DNA from: JBLNDJ01 sp050261515
GTDB lineage: Bacteria; Acidobacteriota; Terriglobia; Bryobacterales; Bryobacteraceae
Length of the DNA stretch: 64,000 bases
Direction: 5' to 3'
Assembly: GCA_050261515.1 (NCBI GenBank)
Contig: JBLNDJ010000007.1
Span: 115,055-179,054, forward strand
The notes under the pieces were generated by a model, which searched no databases, was not told the DNA's origin, and was given only the letters and a program-made list of their open reading frames with translations. This document shows positions 15,850-23,779 of this stretch, piece after piece. Every line of letters starts with the position of its first letter. Positions within the stretch are counted from its first letter, which is position 1. Made by a program: the position numbers and the translations under genes.

Positions 15850-17166
15850 ATGCCTCAGCCGGAAGGCCTGCCCGTGGTGGTCATCGCCGGCAGGCCGAAT
15901 GTAGGGAAATCCACGCTATTTAACGCGATCACCGGACAGCGCCGCGCGCTGGTCGGAGACGAGCCGGGTATGACGCGCGACCGCCTGCACGGGATCGCCG
16001 AGTACCGCGGGCGGCGCTTCGAGCTGATCGACACGGGCGGCATCGTCCCCAACGATTCGGATTTCATTCCCACGCAAATTCTCAAGCAGGCGCGGCACGC
16101 GCTCGACCGGGCCGCGCACGTGATCTTCCTTATCGATGGCCGCACCGAAATTACGGGCCCGGACCGCGACCTGGCGCAGCTTCTGCGCCAGATCGGCAAG
16201 CCGGTGTCGCTTGCGGTGAACAAGATCGACACTGCGTCGCGCCAGGCGCTCACGAACGAGTTTTATTCGCTCGGGTTCGGCGACGTGTTTTCCGTGTCGG
16301 CCGAGCACCGTATGGGGATCGACGACCTGCTCGATCACGTGACAGAAGGGTTCCCGCGGAACGCGGTGGAGGAAGAGCCGCCGCGGAAAAAGATCAAGGT
16401 CGCGATCATCGGACGGCCGAACGTGGGGAAATCCACGCTGCTGAACGCGCTGGTGGGCGAGGAGCGGTCCATCGTATCGTCCGTCGCCGGTACGACGCGC
16501 GACGCTGTCGATGTGACGGTCGCGGGCGAAGGCGTCGAGTACGTTTTCGTCGATACGGCGGGCATAAGGCGCAAGGGCAAGACGAAGCTGATGGCCGAGA
16601 AGCTCAGCGTCGTGATGGCGCGACGGCACATACGCATGGCGAACGTGGTGCTGCTGCTGGTGGATGCGACCGAGGGCGCGGTAGGGTCGGATGCCACGAT
16701 CGCCGGCTACGCGCATGAAGAGGGACGCTCGGTCATTGTCTGCGTGAACAAGTGGGACGCAGCCGCGACCAGCGATAAGAAAGCGTTCGAGCGGGCGGTG
16801 CGGGACGAGTTCAAGTTTCTCGAGTACGCGCCGGTGGTGTTCATCTCAGCCAAAACCGGGTTCGGCGTGAAAAAGCTGTTCCCGATGATCCGCGAGCTGT
16901 ACGAGTCGGCGTCGCACCGGGTCTCGACGGGCGAGCTGAACCGGTTTGTGGAGACCCTGAAGGACGAGCGCGAACCCAAGATTTTCTACATCACGCAGGC
17001 GGCTGTGCGGCCACCGACGTTCGTGCTCTTCGTGGACCGCGTGGGCACGCTGCACTTCTCGAAGGAGCGCTTCTTCACGAACCAGCTTCGGAAGCGCTTC
17101 GGGTTTGAAGGCACCCCGATCGTGCTGAAGACGAAAGCGCGATCGGGGCACGAACGGAAACGGTGA
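15850..17166 (+). CDS. der: Ribosome biogenesis GTPase Der (EngA)
   Basis: This essential GTPase has two tandem G domains and acts in 50S subunit maturation. The 438-residue protein contains GRPNVGKSTLFN near residue 12 and GRPNVGKSTLLN near residue 190, matching switch motifs PGMTRD and AGTTRD, DTGG and DTAG, and NKID and NKWD. The KH-like C-terminal domain ends in a basic tail. Length and order are those of canonical Der. Candidate -10 boxes (TATCAT, TAGTAT) lie 3-8 nt before the ATG. The gene abuts the convergent permease gene with no bases between the two stops. Confidence 0.97.
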   Translation: MPQPEGLPVVVIAGRPNVGKSTLFNAITGQRRALVGDEPGMTRDRLHGIAEYRGRRFELIDTGGIVPNDSDFIPTQILKQARHALDRAAHVIFLIDGRTEITGPDRDLAQLLRQIGKPVSLAVNKIDTASRQALTNEFYSLGFGDVFSVSAEHRMGIDDLLDHVTEGFPRNAVEEEPPRKKIKVAIIGRPNVGKSTLLNALVGEERSIVSSVAGTTRDAVDVTVAGEGVEYVFVDTAGIRRKGKTKLMAEKLSVVMARRHIRMANVVLLLVDATEGAVGSDATIAGYAHEEGRSVIVCVNKWDAAATSDKKAFERAVRDEFKFLEYAPVVFISAKTGFGVKKLFPMIRELYESASHRVSTGELNRFVETLKDEREPKIFYITQAAVRPPTFVLFVDRVGTLHFSKERFFTNQLRKRFGFEGTPIVLKTKARSGHERKR

Positions 17167-18510
17167 TCACGCGCTGGCCGCGCTGGCTTTCGGCGGATCG
17201 ATCGCGGCCGGCTTCGGCTGCAAGCCCGCCTTCGCCAGCACCGCGTAAACAATGAATCCCGCGATGTAGCTGTAGAGCACCTGCGGCTGAGTGTAATCCT
17301 TCACCGCCTGCGACACCGGCAGGAACGGGATGATCCCGACCACGAAGCCGAGCGCCCACGCGATGTACCCCGCGAGGTTGATTCCCTGGCGCGGGCCGGC
17401 CCACTTCCTTCCCGAGAGAATGTAGTCGGCTGTCATGGCGCCGCAGATGGGCCCGAACGACGCGCCCACGACGAGGAACACGTTGACGAGGTTGCCCGCC
17501 AGGCCGGTTACGGCCAGGATGATCGCGATCACGGCGCCTCCCATCGTGCTGCCCATGCGCGGCACCTTCGGCAGCATGGTCGAGAAGCTGTTGCCCGCGA
17601 TGAAGGCGCAGAAGCAGGCCGGTGCGATCGAGGCGACCGCGAACAGGAAGAACATCGCGGTGGCCATGAATCCGCCGATGACGCTGATAACGTCGCCGTA
17701 GGTGGTGCCGGTGAAGTTCGGGTCGAGCCCGCGCGCGCCCGCGACCGACATCAGCGGCAGCCCGCCGGCGTAAACGGCGGCGAGCGTGATGCCGACCAGC
17801 CCGCCCCACTTGACGTCGCGCGCGTCGCGGGAATTCATCCCGAAATCCGCGCCCGCCGCGCCTGCCGTAGCGAAGAAGCCGATCACCGTCTGAAGCACCG
17901 CGGTGAATCCGAGGAACGGGATGGCGTCTTCAGGAACGTGATACTGCGCGATGCCGCCGCTCGTCTTCACGAAGACGAACAGCACCATCAGGAACGCGAT
18001 CAGGTTCAGATAGAGCGAAACCCGGGCGACATATTGAATGCCCTTGACGCCGATGTAGGCCATCAGCAGGCCCCACACGATCGCGATGGCGGTGAACTCG
18101 GGTGTGCCCGCGTCCGAAGGCCGTCCCAGGGCCTTCAGGATGAACGTGGTCGAGAGCGACGCGTTCACCGCGAACCAGCCGACCTGGAGCAGGCCCATCA
18201 GCAGGCCGGGCATCAGGTAGCCGCCGGTGGTCCCGAACGTCGAACTGCCAACGACGTACAGCGGGTAGCCGGTCTTCATGCCGAGCATGCCGGGCGCGTA
18301 GTAGTAAAACGCGTAGCACAGCAGGCCCGCGACGAGGAGCCCGGCGAGCGACAGCGCGACTCCGGCGTTGTTCAGTGTGCCCTGAGCGATCTGCTGGTAG
18401 TACACGACCCAGAGAAAGACCCCGGCGTAGCTTGGCGCGGTGTTGACATACCACGGCGCCCGTTTGCTCGGCGGGTTCGGAACGGATTTCGAGATATAGT
18501 CGGGCAGCAT
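17167..18510 (-). CDS. NCS1-type cytosine/purine permease family transporter
   Basis: The start at 18510 (MLPDYISKSVPNPP) is chosen over a longer open frame because TATACT lies 8 nt upstream of it. The 447-residue protein has ~12 helices and the NCS1 N-terminal pattern of Pro-rich lead, PWYVNTAPSYAGVFLWVVYY and GTTGGYLMPG. Mid-protein GADFGMNSRDARDVKWGG matches the helix 6-7 region of cytosine permeases. It would import a nucleobase or related compound by cation symport. The DUF302 gene starts upstream on the same strand, and no catabolic enzyme is adjacent, so the substrate stays open. Confidence 0.82.
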   Translation of the reverse strand: MLPDYISKSVPNPPSKRAPWYVNTAPSYAGVFLWVVYYQQIAQGTLNNAGVALSLAGLLVAGLLCYAFYYYAPGMLGMKTGYPLYVVGSSTFGTTGGYLMPGLLMGLLQVGWFAVNASLSTTFILKALGRPSDAGTPEFTAIAIVWGLLMAYIGVKGIQYVARVSLYLNLIAFLMVLFVFVKTSGGIAQYHVPEDAIPFLGFTAVLQTVIGFFATAGAAGADFGMNSRDARDVKWGGLVGITLAAVYAGGLPLMSVAGARGLDPNFTGTTYGDVISVIGGFMATAMFFLFAVASIAPACFCAFIAGNSFSTMLPKVPRMGSTMGGAVIAIILAVTGLAGNLVNVFLVVGASFGPICGAMTADYILSGRKWAGPRQGINLAGYIAWALGFVVGIIPFLPVSQAVKDYTQPQVLYSYIAGFIVYAVLAKAGLQPKPAAIDPPKASAASA

Positions 18511-18524
18511 GGCCGAACAGTATA

Positions 18525-19061
18525 CTACCCGCCCCTCGCGTCGTGCTCGCCGGTTCCGCCGAGTTCTTCGAGCTTTGTCCCGCGGGAATCGATGCGCTGT
18601 GGGAGAGCGGCGCGGGCGTTCATCTGCTCCTCGGTCGCGCCGAGCCCGCTCGCGTGGGCGGCCGCAACGGCGTGCCGGGCGGTCGCGCCGGGGCGGGCGG
18701 CTGCTTCCATGATGGACACGAGCAGGGCCTCGACCGGCGCGGCCAGCGGGGCGAGGTCGAAGCGGTTCAGCGCGCGGCACAGATCCACCGGCGAGACGGC
18801 CGCGAGCCGGACTCCCGCGCCTTCCGTGTACGCGGCGATACGGCACGGAAGGAACGCGGCGGTGCGCAGGTCGGCGGCCAGCAGCGCGCCATAGAGTTCG
18901 GGCGCGCAGATGGAGAAGGAGACCGCGTCACTGGCCGGCTGAGATTCCAGGTGCTGGCCGACGTGGGCGGATCCGTGGACGCTGGCGCCGCGCAGGTGAG
19001 CGGCATGCCGCAGCGCGGATTCCACGGCGGCGAGAGGCTGTTCCGAGGTGGCTTGCAGCAT
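18525..19061 (-). CDS. DUF302 domain protein
   Basis: This 178-residue soluble protein contains the DUF302 core: FSICAPELYGALLAADL, then LPCRIAAYTEGAGVRLAAVSP (residues ~60-95) and PVEALLVSIMEAA. DUF302 proteins fold like TT1751 and have no established biochemical role. Its stop is 14 bp before the NCS1 permease start, so the two are likely an operon. The C-terminal ~45 residues (ATEEQMNARAALPQR onward) are unrelated and low-complexity. Confidence 0.75.
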   Translation of the reverse strand: MLQATSEQPLAAVESALRHAAHLRGASVHGSAHVGQHLESQPASDAVSFSICAPELYGALLAADLRTAAFLPCRIAAYTEGAGVRLAAVSPVDLCRALNRFDLAPLAAPVEALLVSIMEAAARPGATARHAVAAAHASGLGATEEQMNARAALPQRIDSRGTKLEELGGTGEHDARGG

Positions 19062-19288
19062 GGCCCAGAACCTCCGCGATGATGATAGCGGATTTCGGGG
19101 CGCGGCGGGCTTGCTCTCCAGAAACTCTCCAGAAACCGGGAGTAGAGCGACCTTGGGGCCGCCAATCCGCGTTCATCTGCGTTCATCGGCGGCAATAAAT
19201 GTTTTTTTTAGCCGCCAACGAACGCCGGTGCACGCCGATACTGTCGTGTTTGCGGCCCCGGCGGGTCAAGCGAGCTGGCGGCTCCTGT
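19062..19288. other. Intergenic region between the DUF302 gene and the lysine operon promoter
   Basis: This stretch holds the upstream region of the minus-strand DUF302 gene and, at 19175-19225, a second copy of the family A inverted repeat. Open frames across it are non-coding: one begins MNADE only because it reads the repeat. Nothing else is recognisable. Confidence 0.6.
19175..19225. repeat. Imperfect inverted repeat, family A, second copy
   Basis: The left arm ATCTGCGTTCATCGGCGGC (19175-19193) is identical to that at 14861. The right arm (19211-19225, GCCGCCAACGAACGC) pairs with the left arm's inner 15 bases with two mismatches. The loop is AT-rich and includes a run of eight T. As at 14851, a further half-repeat (CCGCGTTCATCT) lies just outside. 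Confidence 0.7.
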
Positions 19289-19316
19289 TTGACCTGGGCG
19301 GTCCCGATTCTATATC
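19289..19316 (+). promoter_or_regulatory. Sigma-70 type promoter of the lysine operon
   Basis: TTGACC (19289-19294), a 16-nt spacer and TATATC (19311-19316). Initiation about 7 nt downstream (~19323) would start the RNA just before the 5' strand of riboswitch helix P1. Confidence 0.6.
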
Positions 19317-19327
19317 CTGGAGTTTAT

Positions 19328-19515
19328 TTCGATAGAGGCGCGGAGGCCATCAGTAGGCGGGTTCGCAGATCCGGGGAACTCCGGAGGACCCGTTTCGAAA
19401 GGGGTAAACAATCTCCGCCGAAATCGCCTGCGCTAGTTTCCGCCGCGGCGGTTGGGGGGTACGGTCAAGACCGGCCCACTGTCATTCGGGTCTCGCCGGA
19501 TGGAGCGCTATCGAA
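19328..19515 (+). promoter_or_regulatory. Lysine riboswitch aptamer (L box)
   Basis: P1 is formed by TTCGATAG (19328-19335) and CTATCGAA (19508-19515). The 5' side then reads AGAGGCGCGG..CCATCAGTA, the conserved AGAGGNGC and AGTA motifs. The middle contains GAAAGGGG (19398-19405) and CGCCGAA, both hallmark lysine-riboswitch sequences (compare B. subtilis lysC). The 3' side has ACTGTCATTC (19481 onward) and TGGAGCGCTATC, matching the conserved CTGTCA and TGGAGGGCTATC. At 188 nt it has the right size. It stands before the aspartate/DAP lysine operon, so it should turn expression down when lysine is plentiful. Family identity was judged by motif, not by a covariance search. Confidence 0.92.
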
Positions 19516-19547
19516 GGGTGTTTCGTGCACTCCCTTCCTTTTCGCTT
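19513..19547 (+). terminator. Candidate riboswitch expression-platform terminator
   Basis: GAAGGG (19513-19518) pairs with CCCTTC (19532-19537), followed by CTTTTCGCTT. The left stem shares GAA with the 3' strand of P1, so the two helices compete at the edge. This is compatible with transcriptional attenuation. The stem is short, so confidence is moderate. Confidence 0.5.
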
Positions 19548-19577
19548 CCATCCCAACCGAGAGGCCTGGTGCCGCAC

Positions 19578-20585
19578 ATGAACGTTATTGAACTGACACG
19601 AGCGCTGGTCGATATCGAGTCGATCACGAACAACGAGCAGGCCGCGGGCGAATACCTGCTCGACTATCTTTCCGCACTGGCGGGCCGCACGGGCGGCACG
19701 GCGGAGCGTATGGAGGTCGAGCCGGGGCGCTTCAACGTGTTTGCGTCCTGGGGCGAGCCGGTGGTGACGCTTTCGACACACCTCGATGTTGTGCCGCCGT
19801 TTTTTCCGTCGAGCGAAGACGGCGAGTACATATACGGCCGCGGATCGTGCGATGCCAAGGGCATCATCGCGTCGATGACTTTCGCAGCGCAGGAGCTTGC
19901 CGAACAGGGGCGCAGCGGGTTCGGGCTGCTGTTCGTGGTCGGCGAGGAGCGCAACAGTGCCGGAGCGTTCGCCGCCGCGCGCCGGCCGCGCGGGTCGCGG
20001 TACCTGATCAACGGCGAGCCGACCGAGAACAAGCTCGCGCTAGGCTCGAAAGGCGCGCTGCGCTACGAGATCACGGCGCACGGCCGCATGGCGCACTCGG
20101 CGTATCCGGAGCTGGGCGAGTCGGCGATCGAGAAGCTGCTCGACGTGCTCGAGAGGATCCGCAGGATCGAGCTGCCCGAAGATCCCGTGCTCGGCCGCAG
20201 CACTATGAACATCGGGACGATTTCGGGCGGGCGCGCGCCGAACGTGATTCCGGATAAAGCGCGCGCGGAACTGTTGTTCCGGCTGGTGTCGGACCCCGGC
20301 GCGATCCGGCGCGCGGTGAGCGAGGCGGCCGCGGGGCGCGCCGAAGCGAGCGAGGTGCTGTGCATCCCGGCGCTCCGGCTGAACGCCATCGACGGCCTGC
20401 CGACCACGGTGGTCTCGTTCACGACGGATATTCCAGCTTTCGGCGGCGCGTGGGGCGAGCCGTTCCTGATCGGGCCCGGCAGCATTCTGGTCGCGCACAC
20501 ACTCGATGAGAAGATTTCCAAGCGTCAGCTTGCCGAGGCCGTCGTCACGTACAAGACGATGGTGGAGCGGCTGCTCGCGGCTTGA
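19578..20585 (+). CDS. M20-family deacylase, probable succinyl-diaminopimelate desuccinylase (dapE-like)
   Basis: The ATG at 19578 lies 13 nt after GAGAGG. At 335 residues it is shorter than classical DapE (~375). Metal-site motifs are present: STHLDVVPPF (residue ~68), GRGSCDAKG, and VVGEERNSAG containing the catalytic Glu pair; a dimerisation-type domain (GRMAHSAYPELG) starts near residue 160. M20 peptidases include DapE, ArgE and LysK. Being first in an operon with dapB, dapA and dapD behind a lysine riboswitch argues for removing succinate from N-succinyl-L,L-diaminopimelate. Confidence 0.82.
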   Translation: MNVIELTRALVDIESITNNEQAAGEYLLDYLSALAGRTGGTAERMEVEPGRFNVFASWGEPVVTLSTHLDVVPPFFPSSEDGEYIYGRGSCDAKGIIASMTFAAQELAEQGRSGFGLLFVVGEERNSAGAFAAARRPRGSRYLINGEPTENKLALGSKGALRYEITAHGRMAHSAYPELGESAIEKLLDVLERIRRIELPEDPVLGRSTMNIGTISGGRAPNVIPDKARAELLFRLVSDPGAIRRAVSEAAAGRAEASEVLCIPALRLNAIDGLPTTVVSFTTDIPAFGGAWGEPFLIGPGSILVAHTLDEKISKRQLAEAVVTYKTMVERLLAA

Positions 20586-20595
20586 CGCGGGGATG

Positions 20596-20635
20596 CGGCG
20601 GTCAACAACCGCCGGGCAGGTCTGGCGACCTGCCC
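20596..20635. repeat. Two tandem perfect hairpins between dapE-like and asd
   Basis: CGGCGGT (20596-20602) pairs with ACCGCCG (20608-20614). It is followed directly by GGGCAGGTC (20614-20622) and GACCTGCCC (20627-20635) with a TGGC loop. There is no T-run, so this is not an intrinsic terminator. It may modulate mRNA stability within the operon or be a REP-like palindrome. Confidence 0.6.
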
Positions 20636-20654
20636 CGCAAGGACAGGAGAGTTT

Positions 20655-21701
20655 ATGCAGAAGATCGAAGTAGGCGTTCTCGGCGCCACCGGCATGGTGG
20701 GGCAGCATTTTATCAAGTTCCTGCAAGGCCACCCGTGGTTTGAAATGAAGTGGGCCGGCGCGAGCGATCGCTCGTCGGGCAAGAAGTACCGCGACGCGAC
20801 GAGCTGGCGGCTGGATGGCACGATGCCCGCGACGGTGGCGGACCTCACAGTCGAAGACTGCAAACCGGGCAACGCGCCGCGCCTGCTGTTTTCCGCGATG
20901 GACGCTTCGGTGGCAACCGAGATCGAGCGTGCGTTCGCCGCGGCCGGGCACATTGTGGTCTCGAATTCGCGGAATCACCGGATGGAGCTTGATGTGCCGC
21001 TGCTCGTGCCCGAGATCAATCCCACGCACTTGCAGCTCATCCCGCATCAGCAGCGCGCGCGCAAGTGGAAGGGGCAGATCGTGACGAACCCGAACTGCTC
21101 CACGGTCGTGCTCACCATGGCGCTCGGGCCGCTGAAGCAGTTCGGCATCACGCGCGTGGTGGTGACCACGATGCAGGCGCTTTCGGGCGCGGGCTACCCG
21201 GGCGTGCCGAGCATGGACATCAACGCCAACGTAATCCCGTTCATCGGCGGCGAAGAAGCGAAGATCGAGCAGGAGACGCAAAAAATCCTGGGCGAGTGCA
21301 GGGGCGACCACATCGAGCCGCTCGCGGCGCGCGTGAGCGCGCACTGCAACCGCGTGCCGGTGGTGGACGGCCACACCGAGACGGTCTCGGTGGAGTTCTC
21401 GGCAAAGCCTTCTGAGCAGGATGTGCTCGAGGCGTTTCGTTCGTTCGCAAGCGTGCCTCAGGAGCGCAAGCTGCCGAGCGCGCCGCCGCAGCCGGTCATC
21501 TATATGACGGACCGCGACCGGCCGCAGCCGCGCCGCGACGTCGAGCGCGAGCGCGGGATGGCGGCCTTCGTCGGGCGCCTGCGCGAGTGCCCGGTCTTCG
21601 ACTGGAAATTCGTCGCCATGGGGCACAACACGGTGCGGGGCGCGGCCGGCGCGGCTGTGCTCAACGCGGAGCTGATGGCTTCGGAAGGGCTGCTCGACTG
21701 A
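20655..21701 (+). CDS. asd: Aspartate-semialdehyde dehydrogenase, archaeal/fungal-type
   Basis: NADPH-dependent reduction of aspartyl phosphate to aspartate semialdehyde, the second step of the aspartate pathway. The 348-residue protein has the Rossmann motif LGATGMVGQHF, the catalytic cysteine in NPNCSTVV near residue 148 and SGAGYPGVPSMD. The C-terminal active-site His lies in VSAHCNRVPVVDGHTE. The NPNCST spelling and length are those of the archaeal/fungal Asd branch. AGGAGAG precedes the ATG by a normal distance. The stop overlaps the lysC ATG by 1 bp. Confidence 0.95.
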   Translation: MQKIEVGVLGATGMVGQHFIKFLQGHPWFEMKWAGASDRSSGKKYRDATSWRLDGTMPATVADLTVEDCKPGNAPRLLFSAMDASVATEIERAFAAAGHIVVSNSRNHRMELDVPLLVPEINPTHLQLIPHQQRARKWKGQIVTNPNCSTVVLTMALGPLKQFGITRVVVTTMQALSGAGYPGVPSMDINANVIPFIGGEEAKIEQETQKILGECRGDHIEPLAARVSAHCNRVPVVDGHTETVSVEFSAKPSEQDVLEAFRSFASVPQERKLPSAPPQPVIYMTDRDRPQPRRDVERERGMAAFVGRLRECPVFDWKFVAMGHNTVRGAAGAAVLNAELMASEGLLD

Positions 21702-23074
21702 TGATCGTAATGAAATTCGGCGGATCGTCCGTGGAATCGGCGTCCGCCATCGAACGAGTCGCTTCGATCGTGAAAGAGCGGGTTCCGTTGCAGCCCGTGG
21801 TCGTGGTCTCGGCCATGGGCAAGACGACGAACCGGCTGCTGGCGCTCGCCGCCGACGCCGTTAATGGCAAGCGGGAAGACGCGCTGCGGCAGCTTCGCGA
21901 GCTGAAGGAATACCATTTCGAGCACGCGCGGAAGCTCGCCGCACCGTCGGACGCGGCTGAAGTCGAGGCTGTCATTGGCGAGCATTTTCAGGAGCTGTCC
22001 GAACTGGTCAAAGGGCTTGCGGTGCTGGGCGAGCTGACGCCGCGGTCGGTCGATGCGATCTCGAGCTACGGCGAGCGGCTGTCGAGCCGCATCGTGATGT
22101 ACGGATTCCGCGCGGCGGGCATGGATTCCGTGCACGTGGATTCCCGGCACATCATGATCACCGACGAGCGGCACACGCAGGCGACGCCGCTGTGCGAACA
22201 GACCTACGCGCGGCTCTGCGGGGAAGTAGCGCCGCTGGCACGCGCGGGCAAGGTCGTCGTCATGGGCGGGTTCATCGGCGCGACCGAGGACGGCATCACG
22301 ACCACGCTTGGACGCGGCGGGTCCGACTTCACGGGCGCGCTCGTGGGCGCGGGCATAGGCGCAGATGAGATCCAGATCTGGACCGATGTGGACGGCATGC
22401 TCACGGCTGATCCCAACACCGTCCCGGACGCGCACCGCATCAAAGTTATTTCGTTCTCGGAAGCCGCGGAACTGGCGTATTTCGGCGCGAAGGTGCTGCA
22501 CCCTTCGACCGTGCTGCCGGCCATGGAAAAGAACATCCCGGTGCTGATTCTGAATTCACGGCGGCCCGAAGTGCCGGGCACGCGCGTGGTCAGCGAGGCG
22601 GTGCCGTCGAAGAACCCGATCAAATCGATCGCCTGCAAGCGGCACATCACCGTCGTTAACATTCACTCGACGCGGATGCTGATGGCGTATGGCTTCCTGC
22701 ACCGCATCTTCGAGGTGTTCGACCGCTACGAGACACCGGTCGATATGGTTTCGACCTCCGAGGTCAGCGTGTCGGTCACGATCGACAACACGTCGCGGCT
22801 CAGTGAGATCTGCGAGGAACTGCGGCAATTCGCCGAGGTGGTGGTGGAGCACGACCGTGCGATCGTCTGCCTGGTGGGAGAGAATATCCGAGGGACGGCC
22901 GGCGTCGGTGCGAGGATTTTTCGTGCGCTCCGGACCGTCAACGTGCTCATGGTTTCGCTCGGCGGCTCGCAGTGGAATTTCTCGCTCGTGATCGCGGATG
23001 AGAACCTCAAGGACGCGGTCCGGCTGCTGCACGAGGAATTCTTCGGCGAGCTCGACCCGTCGGTGTTCGATTAA
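21701..23074 (+). CDS. lysC: Aspartate kinase
   Basis: First committed step of the aspartate pathway: phosphorylation of L-aspartate. The ATG at 21701 overlaps the asd stop (TGATG); a longer frame from 21587 is read-through. The 457 residues start with the substrate motif MKFGGSSVESASAI, contain GRGGSDFTGALVG and the helix EAAELAYFGAKVLHPSTV, and end in two ACT domains (from VVNIHSTRMLMAYGF). This layout matches lysine-sensitive AKIII-type enzymes, so control may act on both the enzyme and the riboswitch. Confidence 0.95.
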   Translation: MIVMKFGGSSVESASAIERVASIVKERVPLQPVVVVSAMGKTTNRLLALAADAVNGKREDALRQLRELKEYHFEHARKLAAPSDAAEVEAVIGEHFQELSELVKGLAVLGELTPRSVDAISSYGERLSSRIVMYGFRAAGMDSVHVDSRHIMITDERHTQATPLCEQTYARLCGEVAPLARAGKVVVMGGFIGATEDGITTTLGRGGSDFTGALVGAGIGADEIQIWTDVDGMLTADPNTVPDAHRIKVISFSEAAELAYFGAKVLHPSTVLPAMEKNIPVLILNSRRPEVPGTRVVSEAVPSKNPIKSIACKRHITVVNIHSTRMLMAYGFLHRIFEVFDRYETPVDMVSTSEVSVSVTIDNTSRLSEICEELRQFAEVVVEHDRAIVCLVGENIRGTAGVGARIFRALRTVNVLMVSLGGSQWNFSLVIADENLKDAVRLLHEEFFGELDPSVFD

Positions 23075-23779
23075 ATGGCGAACCTTGCGATTGTCGGCTA
23101 CGGGAAGATGGGACGGCTCGTCGAGCAGCTTGCGCCCGAGTACGGTTTCTCGGTTGCGCTCAAGCTCGATGAGTTCAACAATGCGGATTTCGCCGGCATC
23201 ACGCGAGAAAACTTCGCGGGCGTCGATGTGGCGGTGGAGTTTTCGATTCCGTCCGTGGTGGCGGCGAACGTCGAGCGGATTTCGGCACTCGGCGTGAACA
23301 TCGTCGAGGGCTCGACCGGGTGGCTGGGCGAGATCGATCGTGTGCGGGCGGCGGTGGAGCGCAATGGCACGGGGCTGGTGTGGAGCCCGAATTATTCGGT
23401 CGGCGTGAACGTGTTCGCGAGGCTCGTGGCCGAGGCCGCGCGGCTGCTCGCGAACGAAGAGGAATACGGCGCCTGGGCGTGGGAGATCCACCATTCCACC
23501 AAGAAAGACGCGCCTTCGGGCACGCTGCTGAAGCTGGTCGGGGATATGAAGAAGGCCGGGTACGGGCGCGCGATCGACACGGCGTCGAACCGCGCCGGGC
23601 GGCATCCCGGCACGCATGAGATCGGGTTCGATTCCGCCGCCGACACGATCACGCTGCGGCACACGGCGCGCAGCCGCGAGGGTTTCGCGCGCGGGGCCCT
23701 GAAGGCGGCCCAGTGGGTGTTAGGCAAGAAGGGTTTTTTTGAGTTTGGCGACATATTGTTTCACCGAGAGGCCAAATGA
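23075..23779 (+). CDS. dapB: 4-hydroxy-tetrahydrodipicolinate reductase
   Basis: Reduces the DapA product to tetrahydrodipicolinate. At 234 residues it is a short-form DapB. The N-terminus has the dinucleotide-binding loop VGYGKMGRLV. The substrate-binding and catalytic segment EIHHSTKKDAPSGTLLK is intact and typical, and the Rossmann part carries FSIPSVV and GSTGW. The ATG follows the lysC TAA immediately, with no gap, and the stop overlaps dapA as ATGA. Confidence 0.95.
   Translation: MANLAIVGYGKMGRLVEQLAPEYGFSVALKLDEFNNADFAGITRENFAGVDVAVEFSIPSVVAANVERISALGVNIVEGSTGWLGEIDRVRAAVERNGTGLVWSPNYSVGVNVFARLVAEAARLLANEEEYGAWAWEIHHSTKKDAPSGTLLKLVGDMKKAGYGRAIDTASNRAGRHPGTHEIGFDSAADTITLRHTARSREGFARGALKAAQWVLGKKGFFEFGDILFHREAK

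Noticed and set aside
18767..19195. Open frames starting MPPMNADE or MNADW before the DUF302 gene
   Set aside because: They arise from the family A repeat and are frame-shifted against the DUF302 gene.
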